Counted from the first letter of the stretch, positions 53,449-61,943 are shown. The stretch is 64,000 nt of DNA from Candidatus Andeanibacterium colombiense (GCA_029202985.1 CP119316.1:1798001-1862000); one strand, 5' to 3'. Notes: a model not told the origin generated them from the sequence alone. Numbers and translations: made by a program.

Positions 53449-53976
53449 TTATTCGCGCGCGGCGAGCCCGGCCGCGATATCCTCCAGCGCCTTGCGCAAA
53501 TGCTTCTGGACCATGTTCAGGCTGATCCCGAGCCGCGCGGCGATCTCGTGCTGTTCGAGCCCTTTGAGCTTGCGCAGCACGAACACCTCGCGGCAGCGCG
53601 GCGGAAGCAGATCGGCCAGTTCGAGCACCTGCTTCAGCCGCTCGCGCGCCAGCAGCGTACGCTCGGCCGAGGGGGCGTCGCTCGGGATGTCGGCCGAAAC
53701 CGGCGCGGGCATGCCTTGCCGCGCGGCACCGCGCCGCCAGTCGGACGCGATGTTCTGCGCCATGCGCCGGACATAGCCTTCGGGATTGGCGACCTCGGCC
53801 TCTGTATGCGCGGCGGCCCGGCCGGCAAGCCGCAGATAGAGCTCCTGCGAGAGATCCTCGGCCGCCGAGGGCGATCCGGTGCGACGCAGCAGCGCGGCGC
53901 GCAGTCTGGCATAGCTCGCGAGATAGGCGGCGAGCAGGCCCGACTCTGCGCCCGGGTCCTGCCCTGCCTCCTGCAT
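53449..53976 (-). CDS. FecI-family ECF sigma factor H
   Basis: A protein of 175 residues from the ATG at 53976 (AGGA ten bases upstream); a TTG at 54003 would add nine residues. Region 2: SAAEDLSQELYLRLAGRAAA and NPEGYVRRMAQNIASDWRRG. Region 4: LPPRCREVFVLRKLKGLEQH, EIAARLGISLNMVQKHLRKA. Its CGTT element is 64 bases upstream of the ATG. Confidence 0.9.
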   Translation of the reverse strand: MQEAGQDPGAESGLLAAYLASYARLRAALLRRTGSPSAAEDLSQELYLRLAGRAAAHTEAEVANPEGYVRRMAQNIASDWRRGAARQGMPAPVSADIPSDAPSAERTLLARERLKQVLELADLLPPRCREVFVLRKLKGLEQHEIAARLGISLNMVQKHLRKALEDIAAGLAARE

Positions 53977-54040
53977 CTCGATCCTGTTCAGCGGTTGAGC
54001 CAAACTACCATGCCTCGCCGGAAGTATCCGATGTGAGGGG

Positions 54041-54067
54041 AACGAACGGGCGCGCGGGATTTAGCAA
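54041..54067 (-). promoter_or_regulatory. Shared CGTT-type promoter element upstream of sigma H
   Basis: Minus-strand TTGCTAAAT and CGTTCGTT at the 23-base spacing. It abuts the receptor I terminator. Confidence 0.65.
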
Positions 54068-54070
54068 AAA

Positions 54071-54094
54071 GGGGCGACCTCGCTGGCCGCCCCC
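54071..54094 (-). terminator. Terminator after receptor I
   Basis: A GGGGCGGCC/GGTCGCCCC stem with a short loop followed by a T-run on the minus strand, 26 bases past the receptor I stop. Confidence 0.65.
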
Positions 54095-54119
54095 TGTTGC
54101 TACGCGGGCCTTGAGGTGG

Positions 54120-56912
54120 TCACCACTTGGCGCGGAGAGTCGCGGTAACGCTGCGAGGGGCGCCGTACCAGTTTCCGCCATCGGGCGAACCGCTGACTGT
54201 CTGATAATAGGTTTTGTCGAGAATGTTCTCGATGCTGGCCGCCAGCGACCAGTTGGCGGAAAACCTGTAGTCGATCCGCGCCGCGAGCAGTGCATAGGCC
54301 GGGACCTTGAAATCGAACGGCACATAGTCAGGCACATCGTAGGTGAGGCAGTCCTGGAAGCCCGAGATCGGATCTGGAGCACCGGCGAAATTCCTGCAGA
54401 TCGCGCCGGAATAATAGGCCGAGGACTGCCCGTTCAACCCGCCAGAAAGCGTGAGCTTCGATAGCCATGCCGGGGCACCCGCAGGCCCGAAGTCATAACT
54501 CATCCAGATCTTGTACAGGTGCTTCGGCTGGATCGAGGTGAACGGAATACCCTGCGCTCCTCCGTAGGCGGCGCCCACCTGCTTGTTCTTGTTGTAGGTG
54601 TAGCTGGCCGTCACCTGCCAACCGGGAAGAACTTCGCCGGTCGCCTCCAGATCGAAGCCGGTGCTCTCGAGCGTCTGGTCGGGGCTGCTTACGAAGCAGC
54701 AATATACGCCCGGCGAAACCTCGTAATATCCGGAATAATCCGGCGGATCGACCGCGGGGAAACCGTGTTGGCGAATGCGATAGGCTGCCAGCGAGACGTT
54801 CAATTTTCCGTCACGCGCGGCCCATTTCAGGCCGCCTTCCCAGTTCGATCCGGTGAGCGGCGCAAGCGGTTTGAGATCGGCGCTGAGGTAATTCGCGAGG
54901 TTGCGATAAATGTCGGTGTAACCCGCGTAGGCGCTTAGCTGAGGAGTAATATCGTAGGACAAATTCACCTGCGGCGGCCAGCTGAAATCGTGGCCGCGGT
55001 AATCGGCACCGTAGCTGTAAGCCGTATCTCCGATCTGCTTTCCCGCGCAAAGCCCGACAGTGCCGGTGCACAGCGCGTCGAAAGTGTATTTGCTCTGGTA
55101 CTGGCTCCAGCGCAGTCCTGTGGTGAGATGCAATTTGTCGAATGCAGTCAGGCGAAGGTTTGCGTACATACCCCACTGCAACTGGCCGTTGACCGGATAA
55201 CGCCCGCTTGGCAGCGGATTGCGCGGCTCGGTATAGAGGGGATCGCTCGGGTCGAAGTCGAACACGTCCACCGGCGGGCGCGAACCGTTGGGCGAGCCTG
55301 AATAATAGGTCGGACCGCCCGGATAGGGTTGATAGGGCGCAGTCGCGGTGCCTGAAATCAAGGTGCTGTAATTGGTCCATCCGCCGCCGTCGCTCTTCAC
55401 GCGATTGGCGCCGATCGAGATCTCCTGGTGCTGGCCGAACAGTTCGAATTCGCCATTCACCACCGCCTCGGCTGAAAACTGCGAGCTGGAAAAGTCGTTG
55501 TATATCCCGCCCAGCGCCGGCCCCAGCAGATTGATCGAATTCACCGCGCCGCTGCTGTAACCCAGCTTGCGCGTGTTCGACTGCCGGTTTCGGGTGAGGT
55601 TGAATTTCACCATCCAATCTTCGCCGATCTTCTGTTCGATAGAACCGAAGATCTCGGTCGTGTCGAAATCCCAGCGATTCCAGCCGAAGCACAGGCAAGT
55701 CGAACGCGGCAGCGCCAGATCGTCACCATTCTGATACCGAGGGAGGCCGCCGTTCCATGGCACGCTGTCCTGCCGGGTGTAATTGACCCCGGCGCTCACC
55801 AGCGTCGTGGGCGTCAGGTCCAGTTCCGCAATCCCATAGACCAGCGTCTTGTTGTCTTTTGCCGTATCGTAGAAGTAGTGGTTGGCCTGATAGGTCATCA
55901 CCAGCCGTCCGCGCAGCTTTCCATCAAGCGCCAGCGGAGCGGTGGCATCGGCAACAACCCGATAAGTCTGCCAACTGCCCGCCTGCGCTTCGAGGGTTAC
56001 CTGCGCATGATCCAGCGGCTTCTTGCGCACCAGGTTCACGCTGCCCGATGGATCGCCGTAGCCGTTTAACAGGCCCGAAGCGCCGCGCAGCAATTCGACG
56101 TGGTCGTAGACAGACATGTCGATCTGCGGATAATAGCCGAAGCCGATATATAGCGGCGCCCCGCCATCGACCTGAATGCTGTTGATCGCAAAGCCGCGCG
56201 AGTAGAACGTGGTCTCGAGGCTGGTATCGCCCTGCACCAAAGTCACTCCGGGCAACTGCCGCATCGCGCTGGTGAAGTCGGTGACATTCTGCTGCTCCAG
56301 CCGCTCGCTGGTCAACACGCTGATCGACTGCGGCACGTCCTTCAGCGCCTGCGGCACCTTGCTCCCGATCGTCAACGCCCCGCTGGTAAAGCTCCCCGTC
56401 CCCTCGGTAGCGGTAATGTCCCGCGAGCCATTCACCCCGTTCACCCCCGCGGCCTGTCCGGCCCCGCCGAAATAGGGCGAGCCGCTACCCTGCACGCCCT
56501 CCACCTGGACGGCGCCTGTCACCACTTCCCCGTCGCCGTTTCCCCCCGCACTGGTGCGTTCGAGGGTGATCACCCCAGGGCGCAGGTAGCGATAGGTGAA
56601 GCCGGAGCCGGAAATCAGCCGGCCGAGTGCTTGGTCGGCGGTCATCCGGCCGTTCAGAGCCGGTGCGGTCGCCTTGTCGGATTCGCTGACGGTATAGATC
56701 AGCTGCAGCCCGGTGATCTGCGAGAGCTGCGCGAGCGAACGCGACAGCGACTGCGACGGCAGATCGACCTGGTAGGCCTTCTGTGCCGCGTCGGCCTGGG
56801 CGGCCGCCGGCGCTGCGATGCCCGCCAGCGCCGCGGCCGCGCCGAGCGAGACGGCGGCAAGCAGATTCCGGCGAAGGCGAATTGCGGATTGTGATCGGCT
56901 CGAAAGGCTCAT
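54120..56912 (-). CDS. TonB-dependent transducer receptor I
   Basis: A protein of 930 residues. The ATG at 56912 has AGGGGG immediately upstream (spacing about five); the longer frame to 56963 crosses the promoter element. STN domain (YQVDLPSQSLSRSLAQLSQI), EVVTGAV box, and the conserved block with the SGSPYFGG insertion. CLCFGWN, CTGTVGLC, GVYCCFVSSPD and a late C...C pair are present; the YQPYPGGPTY loop is the cysteine-free YSGSPNG type. It follows sigma I/FecR I and shares their promoter element. Confidence 0.95.
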   Translation of the reverse strand: MSLSSRSQSAIRLRRNLLAAVSLGAAAALAGIAAPAAAQADAAQKAYQVDLPSQSLSRSLAQLSQITGLQLIYTVSESDKATAPALNGRMTADQALGRLISGSGFTYRYLRPGVITLERTSAGGNGDGEVVTGAVQVEGVQGSGSPYFGGAGQAAGVNGVNGSRDITATEGTGSFTSGALTIGSKVPQALKDVPQSISVLTSERLEQQNVTDFTSAMRQLPGVTLVQGDTSLETTFYSRGFAINSIQVDGGAPLYIGFGYYPQIDMSVYDHVELLRGASGLLNGYGDPSGSVNLVRKKPLDHAQVTLEAQAGSWQTYRVVADATAPLALDGKLRGRLVMTYQANHYFYDTAKDNKTLVYGIAELDLTPTTLVSAGVNYTRQDSVPWNGGLPRYQNGDDLALPRSTCLCFGWNRWDFDTTEIFGSIEQKIGEDWMVKFNLTRNRQSNTRKLGYSSGAVNSINLLGPALGGIYNDFSSSQFSAEAVVNGEFELFGQHQEISIGANRVKSDGGGWTNYSTLISGTATAPYQPYPGGPTYYSGSPNGSRPPVDVFDFDPSDPLYTEPRNPLPSGRYPVNGQLQWGMYANLRLTAFDKLHLTTGLRWSQYQSKYTFDALCTGTVGLCAGKQIGDTAYSYGADYRGHDFSWPPQVNLSYDITPQLSAYAGYTDIYRNLANYLSADLKPLAPLTGSNWEGGLKWAARDGKLNVSLAAYRIRQHGFPAVDPPDYSGYYEVSPGVYCCFVSSPDQTLESTGFDLEATGEVLPGWQVTASYTYNKNKQVGAAYGGAQGIPFTSIQPKHLYKIWMSYDFGPAGAPAWLSKLTLSGGLNGQSSAYYSGAICRNFAGAPDPISGFQDCLTYDVPDYVPFDFKVPAYALLAARIDYRFSANWSLAASIENILDKTYYQTVSGSPDGGNWYGAPRSVTATLRAKW

Positions 56913-56955
56913 GTTACCCCCTGATGCGCGCTGCCCCGATGCAGCTTGCCCGACC

Positions 56956-56989
56956 CGACGCATCAGCCCGCGAACTCACCTAAGGTTTT
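56956..56989 (-). promoter_or_regulatory. Cassette I promoter copy upstream of receptor I
   Basis: Minus-strand AAAACCTTAGGTGA-N12-ATGCGTCG, identical in both boxes and spacing to the copy upstream of sigma I. It starts 11 bases after the FecR I stop. Confidence 0.8.
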
Positions 56990-57000
56990 GCCGCAGTGCA

Positions 57001-57957
57001 TCATAGGATGAGCACGATCCCGCCCGGCAACCAGTGCGCCCGCACTCCCAGCCGCTCCTCGATCGCGCGCACCGCCCCCTCGCGATCGGCAAGGTTGAAC
57101 ACCCCCGAAATGTCGCGCGCGGCGAGGCTGCCGTTGAGCACGACGATCGGCGCCGAACGATAGCGGTTCAGCTCGCGCACCACCTCGCCCAGCGGCGCTT
57201 CGAAGAATACCAACTGGCCGCGACGCCAGGCGCCCGCGACCAGCGGATCGGCCGACGGCGTTGCCTGCACCCGGTCGCCTTCGACCAACGCGCCCTTGCC
57301 CGCGGTGAGCACCGCAGGCGGCCCGCCCGCGAGCGGCCGCACCTCGACCCTGCCTTCCTCCACCGCGACCCGGGTCTGGCGGTTGTCGCGGCGGACGTAG
57401 AAGCGCGTGCCGGTGACGGTGACCAGCGCGTTCGAGGTCGCGACCCGGAACGGCTTGCCCCCGGCCTTGGCGACATGGAACCACGCCTCGCCCCGCCGTA
57501 GCCGGACCGAGCGCCCGGCCCCGTCGAAATCGAGATCGAGCGCGCTGTCGGTGTTGAGCTCGACCTCGGACCCGTCCGCCAGCCTGAACTGCCGGCGCTC
57601 GCCGACCCCGGTCGAGGCGTCGGCGGTTAGATCGGATATGCGGTTCCAGTTCGCCCAGCCGGCGGTGCAGACCAGCACCAGCGACGCCGCCAGCGCGAAG
57701 CGCCGCATCCGCCCCACGGGCCGCGGCGCGAGTTTCGGCATGCGCTCGAACGCATCCAGCGCATGCGGGCGGACATGCTCGCGCAGCGCCGAAATCTCTT
57801 CATAGGCGAGCGCATGCAACGGATCGGCCTCCTGCCAGCGGGCGAATTCCTGTGCCGCCCGGGCGTCATGCGGCTCGCTCAGCGCGACCAGCCAGGCGGC
57901 GGCCTGCTCGTAAACGGCCTCGTCCGGCTCGAAGGAGGTAAGGGTCGGTTCGGTCAT
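57001..57957 (-). CDS. FecR-family anti-sigma regulator I
   Basis: A protein of 318 residues with DUF4880 segment (AAAWLVALSEPHDARAAQEF), transmembrane helix (RFALAASLVLVCTAGWANW), FecR domain (RLADGSEVELNTDSALDLDF; GEAWFHVAKAGGKPFRVATS; VTVTGTRFYVRRD) and C-terminus LPGGIVLIL. The H-D-P motif is replaced by AKAGGKPF. The ATG overlaps the sigma I stop as ATGA. Confidence 0.92.
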   Translation of the reverse strand: MTEPTLTSFEPDEAVYEQAAAWLVALSEPHDARAAQEFARWQEADPLHALAYEEISALREHVRPHALDAFERMPKLAPRPVGRMRRFALAASLVLVCTAGWANWNRISDLTADASTGVGERRQFRLADGSEVELNTDSALDLDFDGAGRSVRLRRGEAWFHVAKAGGKPFRVATSNALVTVTGTRFYVRRDNRQTRVAVEEGRVEVRPLAGGPPAVLTAGKGALVEGDRVQATPSADPLVAGAWRRGQLVFFEAPLGEVVRELNRYRSAPIVVLNGSLAARDISGVFNLADREGAVRAIEERLGVRAHWLPGGIVLIL

Positions 57958-58583
57958 GGCCAGAGCTCCGCGGCCGCCATGCGCTTGCGAATATAGACCA
58001 TCGCGTTGGCGACATGAGCGTTGACGGTCTTCGCGCTGAGCCCGGTGCGGCGCGCGATCTCGCGCGGCTTCAGGCCCAGGCCGGAATGGAGCAGGAAGAT
58101 CTCGCGCCGGCGCGGCGGGAGGTCATCGATCAGCAGGTTGAGATATTCGACCGCGCGGCGGGCGTGGAGCACCCGCTCCATCTCGGTAACGGTATCGTCC
58201 GCCTGCTCGGCCGGATCGCGCGCATCGGCCAATGCCGAGCGGACCTTGCGCCGTCGCAGCCAGTCCAGCGCGAGATTGGCGGCGATCCGCTGGAGATAGG
58301 CGGCGGGGTTGTCGGGCGCCTCCGCTCCGCTGAATGTTTCCCGGCTCGCCTCGACCCGCAGCCACAGATCCTGCAACAGATCCTCGGTATCCTCAGCAGC
58401 GCCGGTGCGGCGGTGGAAGAAGGCGCGCAAGGGCTGCTGCAGTTCGAAGAACGCGCGCGCGAGCGGGTGAGACGGCGCGGCTTCGGCCAGCCCTTCGGCC
58501 AGCCGCTCGCGCAACGGCACGATCTCGGCCCCGGCCCGCGCCGGATGCTCCGTTCCATCCGCCAGTTTCCTGCCATGCCCCAT
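57954..58583 (-). CDS. FecI-family ECF sigma factor I
   Basis: A protein of 209 residues with region 2 (EDTEDLLQDLWLRVEASRET; AYLQRIAANLALDWLRRRKV) and region 4 (LPPRRREIFLLHSGLGLKPR, EIARRTGLSAKTVNAHVANA), ending ELWP. The N-terminal extension of about 40 residues is longer than in most paralogues. It starts 48 bases after its promoter element and overlaps FecR I. Confidence 0.92.
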   Translation of the reverse strand: MGHGRKLADGTEHPARAGAEIVPLRERLAEGLAEAAPSHPLARAFFELQQPLRAFFHRRTGAAEDTEDLLQDLWLRVEASRETFSGAEAPDNPAAYLQRIAANLALDWLRRRKVRSALADARDPAEQADDTVTEMERVLHARRAVEYLNLLIDDLPPRRREIFLLHSGLGLKPREIARRTGLSAKTVNAHVANAMVYIRKRMAAAELWP

Positions 58584-58631
58584 GCGGCGCGCATCCTATC
58601 ACGGATCAGGCACATGCCTGTTATTCGCGTG

Positions 58632-58665
58632 CGACGCATAAAGAGGCGGATTCACCTAAGGTTTT
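58632..58665 (-). promoter_or_regulatory. Cassette I promoter copy upstream of sigma I
   Basis: Minus-strand AAAACCTTAGGTGA-N12-ATGCGTCG, the same boxes and spacing as upstream of receptor I although the N12 differs. Confidence 0.8.
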
Positions 58666-58700
58666 TTCGGGGCGCGGCGAGGAGTGCTCATGCGGGGCAA

Positions 58701-58734
58701 GGAAGGCCGGCGAGAATCGGTCCCGCGGCCTTCC
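58701..58734 (-). terminator. Terminator-like stem after receptor J
   Basis: An 8-base stem GGAAGGCC/GGCCTTCC around an 18-base interval, 10 bases past the receptor J stop. No long T-run. Confidence 0.5.
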
Positions 58735-58744
58735 TGTGCGTTGG

Positions 58745-61510
58745 CTACCACTTCGCGCGGATCGAGGCAGTGACGCTGCGGGGAGCGCCGTACCAGTTGC
58801 CGCTGCTCACACTGAGGCCCGCCGTCTGGTAATAGGTCTTGTCGAGAATATTCTCCAGATTGACCGCGAGCGACCAGTGTTCGGAAAGACGATAGTCGAT
58901 CCTGCCGGACAGCAGCGCATAGGCCGGCACCGTGAAGTGATAGTCTTCGTAACCGTCGGGCAGACAGGGTTGGGCGCCGGTAAGCGCATCGGGCAGGACG
59001 CTTTCGTCCAGCCGTACGCAGGTGCTCCCCGAGCGATAGCCCGATGACTGGCCGTTCAGGCCACCAGATAGGGTGAGGCCTGACAGCGCTCCGACGCTTC
59101 CCGCCGCGCCGAAGTCATAACTCATCCAGAGTTTGTAGAGATGCTTCGGCTGGATCGACAGGAACGGGGTACCCGGGACAACTCCAGAGCTTTTCTGCTC
59201 GTTTTCGCTATAGACATAGCTCGCCGATATTTGCCATCCGCGATGCAGTTCACCGGTCACTTCGAAATCGATGCCTTTGCTAACACTGGAATCGGGCGAC
59301 ACGACGTAGCAGCAGAACACGCCGGGACCCTCTTCTATAGAGTCCGGATTATCGGGATCAACTATTCCGAAGCCGTCTTGCTGGATTCGATAAGCAGCGA
59401 CGGAAAGGTTGAGCCTGCCATCCGCGGCTGCCCATTTCAGGCCCGCTTCCCAGTTCGATCCGGTGATCGGCGGCAGGGGATTTTTATCGACACTGACCTG
59501 ATAGGCTTGGCTTCGATAAATATCGGTATATCCGACATAGGCGGTCAGCGAACGCGTGATGTCGAACGACACATTGACCGGCGGCGGCCAACTGAAATCA
59601 TTTTTGGCATACTGCGTTGCAGTCACCAGATAAGAGTCGCCGATCGCCTTACCAGCGCAATAGGACGTGGTGATCGTGCAGAGTTGATCGCCCTCGTTCT
59701 TATACGCAAAGCGACTCCATCGCAGGCCGGTGGTCAAGTGCAGCCGGTCGAAGGCAGTGAGCCGCAAGTTTAAGTAAGCACCCCACTGGAGCTGGTCGAG
59801 CACGGGCTGGCTTGAGGAGGGCAAAGTACCGCGCGGTTCGGTATAGAGCGGATCGGTCGAATCGAAATCGAAGACGTCGATCGGCGGGCGCCTGCCGTTC
59901 GGCGAGCCTGTATAGAATAAGGGGCCGCCGGGATAAGGCTGGTACGGCGCCGCCAACGTGCCCGCCACGAGGCTGGCATAATTTATCCGCCCGCCACTGT
60001 CGCTATCGACCCGGCTGGCGCCGACGGTCACTTCCTGCCTTTGGCCGAACAGGATGAAAGCACCGCTCAGCACCGCTTCGGTCGAGAGCTGCTTGCTTGC
60101 CTGATCGTTGTAGGTTCCAATGAGCATCGGCCCTACGGCATTGTTCGGATTGACCGCGCCGGAACTGTAGCCAATCTTTTGGGTGCTGTTCTGACGGTTC
60201 TGGGTAATGTTGACCTTCAGGTTCCATTCCGAGCCGATTTTCTGTTCCAGCCCGGCGAAGAGCTCAAGCGTGTCGAAATCCCAGCGGTTCCAAGGAAATA
60301 CGAAAGAGGTCGAACGCGGCAATTTGAGATCGTCACCATTGAGATAGCGCGGCAGTCCGCCCGACCAAGGTATGCTGTCCTGCTTGGTGTAGTTTATCCC
60401 AACGGTGATGAGGGTAGTCGGCGTCGCGTCGAACTCGGCGATGCCATAGATCAGGTTCTTGTTGTCCTTCGCCGTGTCGTAGAAATAGTGATTGTCCTGG
60501 TAGGTCATCACCAACCGCCCGCGCAGTTTGCCGTCGAGCGCGAGCGGCGAAGTCGCATCGGCAACCACGCGGTAGTTGCTCCAGCTTCCCGCCTGCGCCT
60601 CAACCGAATATTGCGCGTGATCGAGCGGCTTCTTGCGCACCAGGTTTACCGTACCCGACGGATCGCCGTAGCCGCTCATCAGGCCATCCGCGCCGCGCAG
60701 CAATTCGACATGGTCGTATACCGACATGTCGATCTGCGGATAGAAACCATAGCCCAGTGACAATGGCGCACCGCCATCGACCTGGAGGTTGGAGATCGCG
60801 AAGCCGCGCGAATAAAAGTCGGTTTCTAGGCTGGTAGTCCCCTGCACCAGCGTAATTCCCGGCAGTTGCTTCATCGCCGTGGTGAAATCGGTCACATTCT
60901 GTTGCTCGAGTCGCGCGCTCGTCAGCACGCTCACCGACTGCGGCACGTCCCTGAGCGCCTGCGGAACCTTGCTCCCGATTGTCAGTGCTCCCGAGGTGAA
61001 ACTCCCCGTCCCCTCGGTCGCGGTAATATCCCGCGAGCCGTTGGTCCCATTCACTCCGGCCGCCTGCCCCGCGCCGCCGAAATAGGGCGAGCCGTTACCC
61101 TGCACGCCCTCAACCGAGACCACCCCCGTAACCACTTCCCCGTCCGCGCCGTTTCCCACCGGCACCTTGACCAGCGTGACCACGCCCGGCCCCGTGAAGC
61201 GATAGGTGAAGCCGGTGCCGACGGTCAGGCGGGCGAGCGCCTGTTCCACCGTCATCCGTCCCTTCACCGCCGGCGCATTGGTTGCGAGCGGAGCGTCGTC
61301 AGCATAGACCACCTGCAGCCCGGTCTGGGTCGAAAGCGTCGCCATCGAGCGGGCGAGCGTCTGGGCGGGGATGTCGAGGTTGAAGCTCTTCTCCGCAACC
61401 TCGGTCTGCGCGTGGGCGGCGTTGGCGAGCAGCGCGGGTGCGAGTGCGGTGAAGGCGAGCGCGGCGATACGGATCGCACGGCGCCGGACGCCGCTGGCAT
61501 TATCGGTCAT
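58745..61510 (-). CDS. TonB-dependent transducer receptor J
   Basis: A protein of 921 residues with signal peptide, STN domain (FNLDIPAQTLARSMATLSTQ), EVVTGVV box and the conserved block with a GNGSPYFGG insertion and the variants ALRDVPQSVSVLTSARL. The LPRST loop is SFVFPWNR and the YQPYPGGPLF loop is the YTGSPNG type, so it has the fewest cysteines, but CTITTSYC, GVFCCYVVSPD and a late C...C pair remain. The start has GGGGGGA upstream. It is the receptor of sigma J/FecR J, although a 510-base gap with a broken gene separates them. Confidence 0.95.
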   Translation of the reverse strand: MTDNASGVRRRAIRIAALAFTALAPALLANAAHAQTEVAEKSFNLDIPAQTLARSMATLSTQTGLQVVYADDAPLATNAPAVKGRMTVEQALARLTVGTGFTYRFTGPGVVTLVKVPVGNGADGEVVTGVVSVEGVQGNGSPYFGGAGQAAGVNGTNGSRDITATEGTGSFTSGALTIGSKVPQALRDVPQSVSVLTSARLEQQNVTDFTTAMKQLPGITLVQGTTSLETDFYSRGFAISNLQVDGGAPLSLGYGFYPQIDMSVYDHVELLRGADGLMSGYGDPSGTVNLVRKKPLDHAQYSVEAQAGSWSNYRVVADATSPLALDGKLRGRLVMTYQDNHYFYDTAKDNKNLIYGIAEFDATPTTLITVGINYTKQDSIPWSGGLPRYLNGDDLKLPRSTSFVFPWNRWDFDTLELFAGLEQKIGSEWNLKVNITQNRQNSTQKIGYSSGAVNPNNAVGPMLIGTYNDQASKQLSTEAVLSGAFILFGQRQEVTVGASRVDSDSGGRINYASLVAGTLAAPYQPYPGGPLFYTGSPNGRRPPIDVFDFDSTDPLYTEPRGTLPSSSQPVLDQLQWGAYLNLRLTAFDRLHLTTGLRWSRFAYKNEGDQLCTITTSYCAGKAIGDSYLVTATQYAKNDFSWPPPVNVSFDITRSLTAYVGYTDIYRSQAYQVSVDKNPLPPITGSNWEAGLKWAAADGRLNLSVAAYRIQQDGFGIVDPDNPDSIEEGPGVFCCYVVSPDSSVSKGIDFEVTGELHRGWQISASYVYSENEQKSSGVVPGTPFLSIQPKHLYKLWMSYDFGAAGSVGALSGLTLSGGLNGQSSGYRSGSTCVRLDESVLPDALTGAQPCLPDGYEDYHFTVPAYALLSGRIDYRLSEHWSLAVNLENILDKTYYQTAGLSVSSGNWYGAPRSVTASIRAKW

Positions 61511-61563
61511 GAATTCCCCCCTGTAAGGAGCCCTTGGACGGCGCCCGTGATCCGGCGCCTGTC

Positions 61564-61597
61564 CGCTCGACGCACGGAGAAGGAGGGAGGCCTATCG
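61564..61597 (-). promoter_or_regulatory. Cassette J promoter copy upstream of receptor J
   Basis: Minus-strand CGATAGGCC-N15-GCGTCGAGCG, matching the copy upstream of sigma J in both boxes and spacing. Confidence 0.8.
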
Positions 61598-61694
61598 GGG
61601 GTCATGGAATTGTCGCAAACACTCCTCGCGATGCTCGATTGTAACCGCAAAACCGGCCGAACGCCGAGCGGGCGTCCGGCCGGCTTCGTGCATC

Positions 61695-61943
61695 TCAGCG
61701 CCAGTATTCATGCCTCAACGAACCGTCGAAAACGGCCTTTCTTGAGGCAGCAGCGCTTGAAACCTCGCTCCCGACCCGCATGGGCACGGATCGTTGCGGC
61801 CGAGTTTTTCGACCAGTTCCTTGTCGCCATGGACGAAGCGCAAACCGCGCTTCACCTGCGTTTCCGAGGGGTAGCCCTGGCGGCGCTTACTGCTGCGCTC
61901 GAAAGCAGGGCAGGTCGAAAGTGGTGATGGTCTTGCGTGCCAT
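61695..61943 (-). pseudogene. Frameshifted SEC-C zinc-motif protein
   Basis: An ATG at 61943 with a strong GAGGAGG site opens MARKTITTFDLPCF, then the frame stops. A second frame continues with SSKRRQGYPSETQVKRGLRF and VEKLGRNDPCPCGSG, the SEC-C motif. A third gives FKRCCLKKGR, and a fourth gives RFDGSLRHEYWR and a stop at 61695. A small SEC-C protein of about 80 residues is thus present in pieces with at least three frame changes. Decay is more likely than three sequencing errors in 250 bases, but reads would be needed to decide. It lies in the gap between receptor J and FecR J. Confidence 0.65.
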
